The notes beneath the pieces were generated by a model. The model made no database searches and had not been told where the DNA came from. It worked only from the letters and a program-made list of their open reading frames with translations. 64,000 nucleotides of DNA from Cordylochernes scorpioides (taxonomy: Eukaryota; Arthropoda; Arachnida; Pseudoscorpiones; Chernetidae). The DNA lies in the NCBI GenBank assembly GCA_030710605.1, contig CP092868.1:28716011-28780010 (forward strand), given 5' to 3'. This document shows positions 33,240-44,790 of the stretch, piece after piece. Numbering within the stretch: the stretch's first letter is position 1; each line of letters starts with the position of its first letter. The position numbers and the translations under genes were made by a program.

Positions 33240-33445
33240 AATCAAACTTCTAATGTCCTTACTGCGATGAAAAATATGTTATGAAGAAAATAAAGTCTCC
33301 AGAACTAAGTTTCTTGTTCAAATTTTATTCTCTAGCTTTCGGACCTGTCAGTCCTTCCACAGGAGTATCACGATAACATTTATATATTTAGGTTTTCTCC
33401 TGTAGAAGGGCGTCCATACCCAAAAGCTAGAGAATAAAAATGTTT
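33240..33445. repeat. Foldback with two CUGUNGA hammerhead-like motifs
   Basis: Starts with a short family E scrap (CTTCTAATGTCCTTACTGCG). The arms TTTTATTCTCTAGCTTTCGG (33325) and AAAAGCTAGAGAATAAAAAT (33422) face each other. Minus motif: CTGTGGA (33356-33362), stem GGAC/GTCC, GAAA (33337-33340), GCTAGAG. Plus motif: CTGTAGA (33400-33406), stem GGG/CCC, AAAA, GCTAGAG. Confidence 0.6.
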
Positions 33446-34130
33446 TTGAAAAGATACTTTTCCCTGGAGGAATGATTAATTTTACTCAATATTGATGTAA
33501 GGGAATATTTTATAGAATAGACTAATTTTGATAGATTAAATTTTAATAAATAGATCAATCCATATTTAAATCTTTATATATGAAAAAACACATATCGGAT
33601 ATTAAAAATATCAATTTTATAATATTTCTTCTAAAATTTTATTCTCAAATCATTAAAGAAATATATATATATATACAAGTAAAATTAAAAGACATCTCTA
33701 TATCTTTTAAAAAACCAAGATGTAGCAATTAATCACAACAAAACTTAAAAAAGGACACAAAGAACCATGTTGTTCTAAATATGTATTTATTTCAAAGCCT
33801 TTTCCTTTTTAACAACTTTTTAAAATATCTACTTCCCTGTTTATACCACATATTCATTTTTCAGTTAAAAATTGTGAACAAATATTTTTTAGGGGGAGTT
33901 TTAAAACAGTTGATATTTTTAGATAAAGGTGGTGGATTAAACATTTTAAAAAAATGTGAAATAAATTGTCACAGAAATGTTTATGACAAGTTAAAGCTTA
34001 TTTTGAAAGAGATTGAATTATTTGTTTGTGGATTTTTGACATGAATTTTTCGTTCTTGGCAAATATTGGGTATTTAAAACTGAATTGAAACCTATTATTA
34101 ATATGGTACATAAGTTCGTACAAGAACTTT
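33446..34130. other. AT-rich DNA, nothing recognised
   Basis: An 87-residue frame at 33781-34044 is made of AT-rich codons (Phe, Leu, Ile, Lys) and has no motif; I regard it as chance. Confidence 0.4.
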
Positions 34131-34131
34131 T

Positions 34132-34445
34132 TATGAAAATTCGAAACTATTATAGACGCGTAAGATTCTTTTTGAAATTAAAACAATTTCTACTGCCCTT
34201 ACTGCAATGGAAAAATTAATGAGAGGGCCTGGCTCATCAGTGGTGAACCCTTCCAGCGGTTTCACCAGTTTAATCTACCATACCGCTGTTTTATTGCATT
34301 TTTCGATCTTCCTTTTATAGTGATACTGATGCTAGACTCTTGGAATAGATATTTTTGATGAAATATGGACATAAGCTTTGAGGACAGTAGAATTACATAC
34401 AATTATAAATATATATATAATGCATCATAACTTATTATGCATAAC
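34132..34445. repeat. Family A element, long form
   Basis: Contains the usual arm (TATTATAGACGCGTAAGATTC, CTACTGCCCTTACTGCAATGG, hammerhead-like block minus at about 34220-34270) and then an extended unique region to the GGACAGTAGAATTACATAC block at 34380. It is the inverse of 15650-15860. Confidence 0.7.
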
Positions 34446-34474
34446 AACAGGGTCATTATGTTAAGAAAATGTCT

Positions 34475-34597
34475 AACTGCTTTTTACATATGTAGACTTG
34501 TGGTGCACTTATAGTAAAAGTAGTCGCCTACTTCTACCCACCACGATTATCAAGGCCTGTACCATGTGTACTAGGGATAAGCAAAAAAAAATGTGTT
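34475..34597 (+). mobile_element. SINE 3' fragment
   Basis: Body and tail of the 43061-43368 SINE (CTGCTTTTTACATATGTAGA, ...GTAGTCGCCTACTTCTACCC, ACTAGGGATAAGC) without the tRNA head: a 5'-truncated copy. Confidence 0.75.
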
Positions 34598-34919
34598 GCT
34601 GTAATAAAGCTCTTAATTAATTTCTAAAATACCCCTCTGTGTTATAGGAGATTGGAATTTGAAACCTTCTCATCTTTTATGGCTTTGACATGCTAAATAC
34701 CTTCTATAAATTGCATATAAAAATAAATTTGCATATATTCACATGCATTCATCACTGATGAGCCAGGCCCTCCCAATCAATTTCTATTATCGAACTATAT
34801 AAAAGTCTGTAAAATATTTTTTAGGTACATAAATAAAGTAACGCTAAAATTTATTTAAATATTCATATTTTTATCTGACTTAATTAATTCTCTAATTTCA
34901 TAACTGAACACAAAATTTC

Positions 34920-35132
34920 TACTCATAGTCAAAACTTGAGAAATTGGAAAGTCTCTGATATCGCTGGTCATCTATTTACTTTTTTAAAGAGACAAATAAA
35001 TATTGTTTACACTAATTATCTCGTGTGTATTCAATAAAGGTCATTGTTTATTAAATATCTTTCAGAGTTATTGTTTGAATCCCGATATACATGCAAAAAG
35101 AAACAACTTCCTTAAGTTTTGTCCATGTCTAT
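34920..35132. mobile_element. Single-unit family G element
   Basis: From ACTCATAGTCAAAACTTGAG to CTTCCTTAAGTTTTGTCCATG with one internal unit. This is the unexpanded form of the arrays at 16103 and 22703. The ends are mutated. Confidence 0.7.
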
Positions 35133-35654
35133 ATATATAAAAAATGAGGCAGTAGAAAATAATTTTATAAAGAAAATTAGCCATATTAAATGTGGAAGCG
35201 CTCTGTTAATTTCTAATCAATAACCTTCATCACAAGGAAATATTAAAGTTCACTTAGTGTGTGGAAACTGGGGCAATTTAAGATTTATAATCAGTTTGGG
35301 ATTTAGCTACGGATCAGTTAAGCTGAGAGAATTTCTATGAAATTAGAATCTAATGATAACCTTAAGCACTCCCGTTATAAAGGGATATCCCCAGAATTTT
35401 GATTCTTTAACGGATGACTTGGGAATACTAAAACTCTTGGAAAGTTAAAAGAAGTTTTACAAGTTGCCTTTTAGAAATGTTTGTTTTTTTCAGAGAAGAT
35501 CCTTACATGAGCAATAAATATATCTATTAGAATTATAATCCTCTGTATCAATTGGATTAATCATATATAAATCTCCGAGGATAAGTTTCTTAATTGCACT
35601 TTTAATGAGTTTACAAGTTTTCGGGTTTTAAACAACAGCAGTTGTTTAGATGGA
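35133..35654. other. Unassigned DNA
   Basis: No element ends recognised; one stretch (35330-35470) is somewhat less AT-rich. Confidence 0.35.
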
Positions 35655-36035
35655 AAATTTGCCGAGAGGAAAATTAATCCATAGAAGCAATGGGCACTTC
35701 TCCCGTCAGAATAAACGTCAGAATGTTCTAGCTATGTTCTAGCCATTGATTTGGCCCAGCCACATTGCCAGCAGAACACCTCTTTGGTAGATTATGAGGA
35801 TTCCATTAGATCCCGTGTGGATCTCATGGAATAAAGTCCGCCCTAGACTGACGAGGGCCATTAGCCCGAAACCATGGTCTCTAAGTGGACGCTTATCAGT
35901 TTGCCAAAGTTGGTGTTGTGGCTTTGTCACTGACCCGATGCCGCTAGTTGCTGCGACGGTCAATAGATGGCGTCAGAGATTCTGACGTTTATTTTGACGG
36001 GAGAAGCGCCCATTGCTTCTATGGAGCAGTTGTTT
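35655..36035 (+). mobile_element. Family D foldback carrying a hammerhead ribozyme
   Basis: Arms 35680-35716 and 35982-36024 (ATAGAAGCAATGGGC.C.TCTCCCGTCA and complement) enclose a moderately GC-rich body with the ribozyme at 35836-35890 and AATAGATGGCGTC at 35963-35975. The body matches 54360-54640 and, inverted, 56600-56825. Non-coding; short plus and minus frames are by-products. Confidence 0.75.
35836..35890 (+). ncRNA. Type I hammerhead ribozyme, GUC site
   Basis: CTGACGA 35848-35854; stem II GGGC/GCCC with loop CAUUA (35855-35867); GAAA 35868-35871; stem III ACC/GGU closed by two bases; cleavage after C35879 (GUC). Stem I pairs UAGA (35844-35847) with UCUA (35880-35883) and, across an internal loop, GUCC (35836-35839) with GGAC (35887-35890). 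The stem I internal loop is where tertiary contacts form in fast natural hammerheads. Confidence 0.88.
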
Positions 36036-36514
36036 AGTTTTATTCCTCCTTTAAAACCATAAATCTTGTAAACTAGTTAAAATTGTAATAAAGAAGCTTA
36101 TCCTCGGAGATTTATATTTGATTGATCTAATAAATGTATCTACAGTATACATCATTTTATACAATACATTTTTACATGATACAGTATATCTTCTTTTCAA
36201 TTTTTCTTTTTTTTCCAACTTTATTCATCATGCCTGGGGAGCAAGTTTCGTAATTTTTTATATTTGCAAATTATTTACTTGTAAATTCTAATTTAATACC
36301 TTATATGCGTTAAAAATATTATTTTAAGCTTTAAAACTCATTTTAACACTATTTTAAAAGGTTTACTTACAGAAACACATGTGCAATTAAATTGACAAAG
36401 TATACAACACTATTTCGTTCAAAAACAACAACAAAAAAATGAAAAACGCGTGTGCATAAAAATTTTATGTATTTTACAGTTGTCAATAAGGAATTTTCAG
36501 CATTTTATTTTATA

Positions 36515-36617
36515 ACTCGTTATACGAAAATTCGCGTTGTATAAATAAATTTGTCGCAATTTTTTATTGCGTTGTACGAAATCGCGTTGTAAAAACTCGC
36601 GTTATAGGAGAATCTAC
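36515..36617. mobile_element. Fragment of a pogo-like TA element
   Basis: ACTCGTTATACGAAAATTCGCGTTG and ...CGCGTTATAGGAGAATCTAC resemble the subterminal repeats of TTATACGA-type pogo MITEs. No clean left TIR. Confidence 0.4.
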
Positions 36618-37360
36618 ATATATATAGCTAAGGTTGGATAAACGGAATATTTACATAGTTACATAATAATTATGATCTATCAATAAAATATTAGTAATTA
36701 GTATTTAAGGTAATATATGTTTCTTGTGATATTACACTTGGTGTTATCTCGTGTGTCTTTAGTTCTGTAAACACTATCTCAAATGCCGTGGACTTGAATT
36801 ACATTAAGAATTGAAATTTCTAGTTTTAATTAGTATATTTGTGCCACTGGTTTAGTGGTTGTAATTCTAAATATATATTAGATTTTTGATAATATGTGTG
36901 TAAATAATCTTTGTTTCTTTTATAATTTATTTTGTTCTAAATGTAAATTTAAATAACTTTCACTCTCTCTCTATCTATCTCTCTGAAACTATAAGTAATT
37001 TGAATATATATTTAAAACTATGTATATAAAATAGATTAAATATTTACATGCAAATATCCAAATTGGATATAGCGTGTGGTTTGTAATAAATAAATAAATC
37101 TCGTGTGTCTTACTGTAATGGTGAAATTTTTATCAGAAGAGATTGTTTGGTAATCTAATATTATTTTAATCATTGCATTAAAGTTTATAGAATTCATATT
37201 TGATAATAAATAGCATATATATACACATACATAGTAAAAAACATATTGCCAAAGATTATTAATATAAGTACCTTCTTTTTTATAATAGCTATTCATATTT
37301 TTTATTCATATACATAGGTTATAAGACTCTCTCTTATTTCATTAAATCAAAATGAATATT
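36618..37360. other. AT-rich DNA, nothing recognised
   Basis: Only a short CTCTCTCT run near 36962 and family G scraps (GTTATCTCGTGTGTCTT) near 36742 and 37098. Confidence 0.4.
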
Positions 37361-37366
37361 GATTAT

Positions 37367-37570
37367 ACTCATGGATAAACTTAATTAAGTGAAAAGACTT
37401 TGATGTCGTCGATTGTCTATTTTTTTAAGGAGATAAAGGCAATTTTGTTCACACTTGGTTATTTCGTTTGTCTTCAATAAATATCACTGTAATATATTTC
37501 AGAGTTATTGTCTGAATCCCGATATACAGGCTAAAAGGTACAGCTTTCTTAAGTTTTGTCTTCATGAGTT
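37367..37570. mobile_element. Single-unit family G element
   Basis: ACTCATGGATAAACTTAATT to TTCTTAAGTTTTGTCTTCATGAG, with one copy of the internal block. Confidence 0.75.
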
Positions 37571-37849
37571 TCACACATTCACTTCATTGAAATTCACACA
37601 TTTATCCAGATTGAAATGAAGGTCACTTGAATCCATCGATCTAAAATGAAGATGCATAATCTGTTCTAAAAATTCGTAAAATAAAAATATGACGACTACT
37701 ATTCATCAGCATATGCTGAAATGTATTGAGTTGGATAAAAATATTTTATATAGAGAACAGATTAGATTACTAAAATAACTTTTTAAAAAATAACTATCAT
37801 CAGAATTTGGTCTGAAGAGACAAAAGATAAGAATATCCTCAAAGTTCAG

Positions 37850-39270
37850 TAATCAATTACACTGATATCAATGACTCATAAAGAGATTAATTTCATTTAA
37901 AACATCTACACAATATACCCATACAGCACACTCCAAACTCAATTACACAATTTTCAAAAATCAACAATATAGTTAGTCATCAGTTCTAGCTCCAAAATGA
38001 ACCCAGTCTGCCCATTCTTTGATCAATCACAGACATCAATGAGCCATCAAGAGATCAATTTCATCTACAATTTCATGTACAACATCTACATAATACATTC
38101 ATACATCACTCAACCACACAGTGTCAAAAATCAACACTTCAGTTAGGCATCAGTCCTAGCTCCAAAATGAACCCAGTCTGCCGATTCAGTAATCAATCAC
38201 GCACATCAATGACTCATCAAGAGATCAATTTCATCTCCAAAATCTATCTAACCATACCCATACACCACATCACACACTCAATTACACAAATGTTAAAAAT
38301 CAACAATATAGTTAGAACCAGTCCTAGCTCCAAAATGAACCCATCCAGCCTATTCAACAATCAATCACAGACATTAATGACCCAACAAGTGATACATTTT
38401 ATCTCCACAACTGCCTTACCATACTCCACTCAATCACACAATAGTCAAAAACCACCAATTCAGTTAGACACCATCAGTCCTAGCTACAAAATGAACCCAT
38501 CCATCCTATTCAGTAATCAATCACAGACATCAATGACCTAACAAGTGATACATTTCATCTCCACAACTACCAAACTATACTCCACTCAAACACACAAATG
38601 TCAAAAACCACCAATTCAGTTAAAACCAATCAGTCCTAGCTCCAAAATGAACCCATCCTGTCTATTCAGTAATTAATCATAGACATCAATGACCCAACAA
38701 GTGATACATTTCATCTCCACAACTACCAAACTATACTCCACTCAAACACACAAATGTCAAAAACCACCAATTCAGTTAGACACCATCAGTCCTAGCTCCA
38801 AAATGAACCCATCCCGTCTATTCAATAATCAATCACAGACATCAATGACCCAACAAGTGATACATTTTATCTCCACAACTACCTAACCATACTCCACTTA
38901 ATCACACAAATGTAAAAACCACTAATCCAGTTAGACATCATCAGTCCTAGCTCCAAAACTCACCCAGTCTTCCCATTCTTTGATCAATCACAGACATCAA
39001 TGACCCAGTAAGAGATCAATTTCCAACATCTACCTAACCATACTCCATTCAAACACAAAAATGTCAAAAACCACCAATTAAGTTAGACACTATCAGCCCT
39101 AGTTCCATAATGAACCCATCCTGTTCATTCAGTGATCAATCACAGGCATCAATGACCCAGTAAGAGATCAATTTCCAACATCTACCTAACCATATTCCAT
39201 TCAAACACAAAAATGTCAAAAACAACCAATCCAGTTAGATACCATTAGCTCTAGCTACAAAATCAGCAGT
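37850..39270. repeat. Minisatellite, 150-170-bp unit, about nine copies
   Basis: TCCTAGCTCCAAAATGAACCC recurs at about 37986, 38154, 38322, 38480, 38635, 38792, 38946 and 39096. Unit length drifts from 170 to 150 bp across the array. C-rich on the plus strand (ACCCA, CATCA, CCA words), giving accidental open frames of up to 124 codons at 38167-38541 with no homology I recognise. Confidence 0.88.
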
Positions 39271-39669
39271 GAATGCCATCAACAATGCCATCAGCTCACC
39301 AATCAATCCGTGTAAGCTAAGAAAGGTGGTTCCAGGCCGTAATTAAGAGTTAATAATTGAAGGCAGACTCCACGTGCCGCACCAATCCAATTATTTCTGC
39401 CAATATTGATACTTCCATATTGATTCAGGAGCGACCAACCAAATATTTCCTGTTACTCGACTTCTTGAATGCCGTCGGATGATGGTTCTGTGGTTGGTTT
39501 AGCGGTTGGCTTTGATTAAGATTGTAGAAATCTTCTTTAATCACAACTTAGTTTATAAGTGTTCAATTGATTAATATTTATCAAAAATGTTTATATAGAC
39601 GGAGTAAGTCAGAAAATATGATATATATTTTACAGAAATTAATTTAAAATTAACAAAACTTATCTTTAC

Positions 39670-39958
39670 TCGAAACCATTCTAAACGCGTAAGATTCTTT
39701 TTGAAATTAAAACAATTTCTACTGCCCTTACTGCAATGGAAAAATTAAAGGGAGGGCCTGGCTCATCAGTGGTGAATCCTCCCAGCGGTTTCGCCAGTTT
39801 AATCTACCATGGTAGGGTTAACCACTGATGAGCCAGGCCCTCCCTTTAATGTTTCCATTGCAGTAAGGGCAGTAGAAATTGTTTAATTTGAAAAGAATCT
39901 TACGCGTTTAGAATGGTTTCGAGTTTTGATAACAGATGGCGCGCTAGTGCATCGTACT
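39670..39958. repeat. Family A element, compact palindrome
   Basis: Almost perfect 135-bp arms meet at about 39812. The right end extends as TTTTGATAACAGATGGCGCG then CTAGTGCATCGT. The plus block CTGATGA is at 39825-39831 and AGATGGCG at 39934-39941. The minus arm holds the full hammerhead-like block with one mismatch in the GGGAGGG helix. Confidence 0.8.
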
Positions 39959-40019
39959 ATAAATACTTATATTTTTAACAGATAAATTTGCTGGCAATAT
40001 GTTTCTTTTTAATAATATA

Positions 40020-40095
40020 ATCAAATATTATATTTACATACCTTACTGCAATGATATAAGTTATTGAATGAGAGGGATTTATAAATTTAAGTTAC
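40020..40095. repeat. Family F scrap
   Basis: CATACCTTACTGCAATGATATAAG and TTGAATGAGAGGGATT match the left part of 41335-41560 and 55845-56190. Confidence 0.55.
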
Positions 40096-40394
40096 TAATA
40101 CGTATTTTATTTATTTGAAAAAAGCAAGCTTTCCAGCATAGACACTCATCTATTAGCTTATTTTCGAATACCTATTTAAAATTTTTACTTGATGATACAT
40201 TTTTAAAATATGTGGATTACTCTTTATAATGATAAGTAATTAAAAAAGAGTTGTTTTAAAGAATCAAATATAAGATAATATTTTTGGAAGTTCAATATGT
40301 TAAAACTTACAATCGAAATAAAGGATAAGCATCATAAAATCATATAATATAAAGCTGCTAGAGGATGGTATTTATGTACCAAAATTTAAGGCCT

Positions 40395-40605
40395 AACACG
40401 TGCGCACACACACGAACACGCGCACACAACCAAAATAAAAACACGCATACGCACACAGAGAAAAACACACACAAACACACACAAATGCAAACACACGTAC
40501 ATGGACCCGCGCAAACAAACACAAAAAACACACGCGTACGCACACAGAAACACACGCATCCACAAACGCACACATGAACACATACAAGCACACAACACGC
40601 ACGCA
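40395..40605. repeat. CA-rich low-complexity tract
   Basis: About 200 bp of interrupted CACACA/CACGCG words: alternating purine-pyrimidine sequence that could adopt Z-DNA. Overlapping frames on both strands come from this simple sequence. Confidence 0.85.
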
Positions 40606-40926
40606 AATACATAAACAAATTTTCTAGGTTGTATTTTTCCATCTTTTGTAAAATCAATTTAATAGTGTCCCAAAAAGGGTTTTAGGCAGACTCTGACAAA
40701 TTCATCTATTCTATGTCTTATTTGTATGTGAAACATGCAAATATTGGGTACAAACCACGATTAAGTGCTTACACATAGATAAATACAGTTATGTATATGA
40801 TCAATATTTGATAAAAGAGAATTATTTACTTTAATATCCCATTATTATGAATATAATCTCTAATTGCAATTAATTGGAATAGTCCTTGGTCAAATATACT
40901 TTTATTTATATTGAATTTATTCATTG

Positions 40927-40950
40927 AGAGAGAGAGAGAGAGAGAGAATA
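40927..40950. repeat. (GA)n microsatellite
   Basis: Run of about eleven GA units. Confidence 0.9.
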
Positions 40951-41334
40951 AATAATTTTCAGGTTGATGTTTATTAAAGAATATGAATAACTAGTAGGTG
41001 GTAAAAAGAGGAAATTATTTTATAACTATCATAAAAAAAAACAAATCTATATTAATAAGATTATGACCGACAGAATATTTGATAAGAAATAATACAGCAT
41101 TCATAATAAATGCGATAGGAAAATGACGGGAATAAAAAAAAAATAGTCGGATCCAATTAGTTCGAGATTTTCATAGATATAATATAATAATATTTGACCA
41201 AACAGCAAGCGTTTCGTTAATTTTACCTTAAAATTGTTTAAGGTTAATATATTTCTATAATTTGATAATGGTAGTGAAAAATATTATTATGAATTTTTAT
41301 AATGTCTTATATAAAAATAAGGAAACATAAACTA

Positions 41335-41575
41335 AAGATCATCAAATATTATCTCTACAGACCTTACTGCAATGATATGAATTATTGAATGATGAGAGGG
41401 CTTGGCTCATCAGTAGTGAACCCTCTCAGCGGTTTCGCCAAATTAATCTCTAGACCGCTCTACTATTGTAGTATACTAGAGATAGTATTTGATGATATTT
41501 AAAAGAAGTGCATTGCCAGTAAATTTATATGTGTAAAATTTTAACAATAGATGGCAATTAAATTTAATAAGCTAA
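41335..41575. repeat. Family F element with hammerhead-like block
   Basis: CATCAAATATTATCTCTACAG, then the minus-strand block at about 41396-41442: TTTGGC, GAAA, GAGAGGG, CTGATGA, GCCAAG, CCCTCTC. The right end has AATAGATGGCAATTAAATTT. Palindromic ends (ATCAAATATT...GATGATATTT). Confidence 0.7.
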
Positions 41576-41639
41576 AGAATGTAAAATATAGTACAAAAGT
41601 GAATTTTTACTTCGATCAGATAGATAAATTAAGAAAAAG

Positions 41640-41878
41640 GCATCTCCAAATCATGCAACTGAAAGTTGCTGATGGCTTGCGCCATCTATCGGAATAAATA
41701 TCAACTAATCGTTGATTTTAAAATTTTCTATAATTGGCTAAGTACGCGTTTCGGGCTGATAGCCATCGTCAGTCTGGTGCAAGCTGTACCTCAACAACCA
41801 AAAATTTATTCCGATAGATGGCGCAAGCCATTAGCAACTTTTAATTGCACCATCAAGAGATGCTTTATTTCTTAAAAT
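41640..41878 (-). mobile_element. Family B foldback carrying a hammerhead ribozyme
   Basis: Arms of about 75 bp (AACTGAAAGTTGCTGATGGC...GCGCCATCTATCGGAATAAA and complement) surround the ribozyme at 41730-41785. Minus-strand AGATGGCGC lies at 41679-41687, about 45 nt after the ribozyme. A second copy without a recognisable ribozyme is at 45125-45331. Confidence 0.75.
41730..41785 (-). ncRNA. Hammerhead ribozyme motif, stem I decayed
   Basis: CTGACGA at 41766-41772, stem II GGCU/AGCC, GAAA at 41749-41752, then ACGCGU forming the tiny stem III and A as the cleavage base. The core matches 54064-54105, but stem I positions next to the cleavage site no longer pair well. Confidence 0.6.
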
Positions 41879-42019
41879 AAAGAGAAGGTAATTTATTTTG
41901 ATCCAAAAAATAAATCTTATTTGCATATAAGAAAATTGAGATTTTTTATAAATATATCAATTGAATTAAAACATTTTTGCAGATAAAATATTTGCAGTGT
42001 TTCCTTATTTAGATAGAGG

Positions 42020-42065
42020 TAGACAAGCTTTCACGTGGTCGCGCTTCATCAGTCCACTGTCTCCG
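42020..42065 (-). ncRNA. Hammerhead motif, weak stem II
   Basis: CTGATGA at 42046-42052 and GAAA at 42029-42032 frame AGCGCGACCACGT, which pairs poorly. Stem III is the palindrome AGCU, then U. Upstream UGGA can pair with UCUA for stem I. Confidence 0.45.
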
Positions 42066-42109
42066 CAAACGTGTGCAACATACATACAATAGAGATTCAC
42101 AGAAATAAA

Positions 42110-42655
42110 TTTTCAAAAAATCAAATATAAAAATAGTTTCGAGTTATAGAGGGTAGGAAGACAGTTTCAATGGGAGTGAGATTATCTGTGTTGTATATGT
42201 TGGAACTGTTAGGGTAGATCAATTATTTAAACACATAACAATCAGAAATGATCAAATATGTTATTTACCATGTAGATATAAGTATTGTAGGATCATCTCA
42301 GAACCATCCAGTAGATGCATCTACATTCTGTATATAAACCATAGTACAAAAAGACATTGTAGTCGAGGTTACCATGATAAGATATCATAAGATTAATGTG
42401 ACACTGTCAACATGATGGAACGATCAAAGAGTGTGTTGTAAAGAGAGATAAGGCACTGCGACATAATCTTCATTTCTTTTATCTCTTTCGCCTCTAACAT
42501 TGCTATGTTTGATCATAAATATACGCTCATAGCTTTCTTCTATATGATTCTATAGCGTATATTTGTATTGTAAATATATACACTTTATATTTTATTCTGA
42601 AAATAAAGCAATCCATAATATGAATATATTTGAAAAATATAGCTTATTTTGTATT
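42110..42655. other. Unassigned AT-rich DNA
   Basis: No structure recognised. Confidence 0.35.
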
Positions 42656-42656
42656 G

Positions 42657-42862
42657 TAATAAGATTATTTATTAATATAATATTTTGATGGACCAATTGT
42701 CCATCTTTTACGAGGGTTTTTGTTATAAAGCACACAGCTAAGACGTTCGTGGCTTACCTGAAACACGCGACCTGCTGTGTGCTTCATAACAAAAAACCTC
42801 GAAAAAGATGGACGATTGGTCCATCGAAATATTGGATAAATAATCTTATTACAATCCAAAAT
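42657..42862. repeat. Foldback, arms about 85 bp
   Basis: Arms TAATAAGATTATTTATT...GGACCAATTGTCCATCTTTT and complement, meeting around CAGCTAAGACGTTCG...GACCTGCTG. No CUGANGA word in the loop, so not called a ribozyme. Confidence 0.7.
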
Positions 42863-43060
42863 AAGCCATATTTTAAAAATATATTTATCTTATATATGTA
42901 GACATCAACTTTCGATTCCCATAGTTATATAGAAAGATTATAAACTTGAAAGAAGCTTCTTCTATAGATCATGTTTATTTTGCTAGTTTTCGAACGACAT
43001 CGTTCTTTAACGGGGGTAAAGAAAAGATGTGATATGAGATACGTGCAATTATATAGACGT

Positions 43061-43368
43061 GGGGGTCGGTGGAAGGATGGTCTAAACCGTTGGTTTTGGA
43101 CCGCTACGACCCGGGTTCGATTCCCGCATTGGGCACTTTTTTCTGATTAAAAAAATACTCCAATGGCCCTCGTTTCTTGAAAAAGTCCAACCTTACCAGC
43201 GAGTGCAAGTAACTAAACGGGGCTCTGGCACATTTTCAAGTGCAAAGTCGAACTGCTTTTCACATGTGTAGACACGTGATGTACTTACAGTAAAAACAGT
43301 CGCCTTCTTCTACCCACCATGATTATAATAGCCTGTACTGAGTGTAATAGGGATAATAAAAAATATAT
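43061..43368 (+). mobile_element. tRNA-derived SINE, full length
   Basis: Head GGGGGTCGGTGGAAGGATGG with B box GGGTTCGATTCCCGCATTGG, body AAGTCCAACC...GAGTGCAAGTAAC, CTGGCACATTTTCAAG, tail ...TACCCACCATGATTATAATA then AGGGATAATAAAAAA. TSD ATATAGACGT (43051-43060) and ATATAGATGT (43369-43378). The uninterrupted opposite arm of the foldback confirms the insertion point. Confidence 0.85.
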
Positions 43369-43609
43369 ATATAGATGTACATTCAGAGCCAAGATATATA
43401 CAAATTTGTAACAAGAAATTAGAAATCCCGAATATTTACCATTTATTAATTCAATAGTCATGAATCACAATATTCTATTTCAGATGTATTCCTCATTTGT
43501 TTATTTCTCAACTTTATACCAAGATATGTTTACCTTATTTTTATACAAGGATTTACATAACTGGTTTATTTCTAAATTTCTAATTTTACCTGAGTTACAA
43601 ATTTGTATA

Positions 43610-43765
43610 TTAAAAATAAAGAAGGCATCTCCTGACCACGAGCACATGTGTTTTTTTAGATGGCAGAGCACCATCTAGTGGAGCAAAAATAAACTAAACG
43701 TTTATTTAGATTGCTCCGTGATATTTGGCCAACCCAATATCTTGATAAATCAAGAAAAGATATAT
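43610..43765. repeat. Family C element, partial
   Basis: AAGGCATCTCCTGACCACG, AGCACATGTG, AGATGGCAGAGCACCATCTAGTGG, AACTAAACGTTTATTTAG, ATATTTGGCCAACCC in family order. Confidence 0.65.
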
Positions 43766-43905
43766 ATATTTGTATATATATTGGCTATCAATGTACATCT
43801 ATATAATTGCACACATCTCACATCACATATTGTCGCCCGTCGAAGAACGATGTCGTTCGAAATCTAGCGAAATGTGTTTTATAGAAAACACTCCTTTTGA
43901 GTTTA

Positions 43906-44160
43906 TAATATTTCATATAATACACCTTCTATAATGTCATAGTTATTATCTATTATATAATCATTTTATTCGCGATCGAACGTTGTGGCCCACTGTATGC
44001 ATTACATTCCAAACACGAAGCGACGCCATCCATCTCTGTCTTAAGCTCATTGTACCATCTTGGCGACCGTTGATCCAGTGAGTTCCTTTAATTGGTCCAA
44101 GAATCGTGTATTATCTATTAATATAAGCTTAATTATATATATATCTTAATTTATAATACA
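43906..44160. other. Unassigned DNA
   Basis: 43970-44110 is less AT-rich (CGATCGAACG...CCAAGAATCGTG) without recognised function. Confidence 0.3.
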
Positions 44161-44420
44161 ATATAATGCGGATTATTATTGTAGAATGATGTTAGACAAA
44201 TTTTATACATGTTTCTTTTTAAACGAAAAATCGTAATTTATTTTAAGGAGAAATAACGATTATTTCTTTCCTTAGGGATGAAGTATGAAAGAATGAATTG
44301 TGAAGAGTAATGATAAACGGAAAAATAAAAGTGTCCAGGGATGGGAAGGTTAGAAATAATCGTTATTACGATTTTTCGTTTAAAAAGAAACATTTGCGGT
44401 ATTATTTGTCTAACATCGTT
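44155..44420. repeat. Family H foldback
   Basis: AATACAATATAATGCGG, arms AACGAAAAATCGTAATTTAT and complement, central GATGAATTGTGAAGAGTAAT ... AAAGTGTCCAGGGATGG. Confidence 0.7.
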
Positions 44421-44644
44421 CTATACATCTTAATATTTATTTGATATGTTTTATATATTTTGGAAAGAAATAAGTCACTTGCAATGTGCCAAATTATCCG
44501 TATTTTATAAATCAATATCATCCAAAGATTTTTCTAACTCGATTTTTAAGGCTTATATTGTACTTTTGTGATATATGTAATAAACAGCGTTTTTACCCAA
44601 ACTTAGTCTTAAATACCCATTTCTTGATTTTTCAGGAAAACTCT

Positions 44645-44790
44645 AGGACCAGTGTACAGTTTGGTGACTGCTTCTACTGGCTTTTACATGTCTACAGGTG
44701 TGGACAAGTTCTACTTTTGCATTTACTAGTATGCCAGAGCTCTGTTTAATAATTTGCACTCTCTGGTAGGGTTGGACCTCGAGCACACAT
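44645..44790 (-). mobile_element. SINE 3' fragment
   Basis: Minus copy of the SINE body and tail (GGTGACTGCTTCTACTGGC..., ...GGTAGGGTTGGAC) lacking the tRNA head. Confidence 0.65.

Larger units (their letters stand above)
42970..43905. repeat. Large foldback hosting a SINE and a family C element
   Basis: Left arm 42975-43060 plus 43379-43395, right arm about 43785-43890. The right arm runs GGCTATCAATGTACATCTATA then TAATTGCACACATCTC without interruption, while the left arm is split by the SINE. Both arms carry GAACGA/TCGTTC stem II and GAAA of the CUGUNGA-type motif (plus at 43852-43885: CCGTCGA...GAAATCTAG). Confidence 0.7.

Noticed and set aside
33781-34044. 87-codon plus frame
   Set aside because: AT-rich codon composition identical to background and no motif.
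38167-38886. Frames of 124 and 65 codons with repeated MNPS..FNNQSQTSMT words
   Set aside because: By-product of the C-rich minisatellite; stops appear in neighbouring units.
39750-39840. HDV-like ribozyme fold using GGGAGGG/CCCTCCC as a 7-bp P1
   Set aside because: The short P3-like pair (CUG/CAG) is lost in families E and F and no P2 partner exists downstream; the stem II covariation fits better.
40358-40657. Cys/Val-rich minus frames and Thr/His-rich plus frame
   Set aside because: CA/GT simple-sequence tract translated in several frames.
42657-42862. Ribozyme in the centre of the foldback, because of TGAAACACGCG
   Set aside because: No CUGANGA word on either strand near the GAAA.
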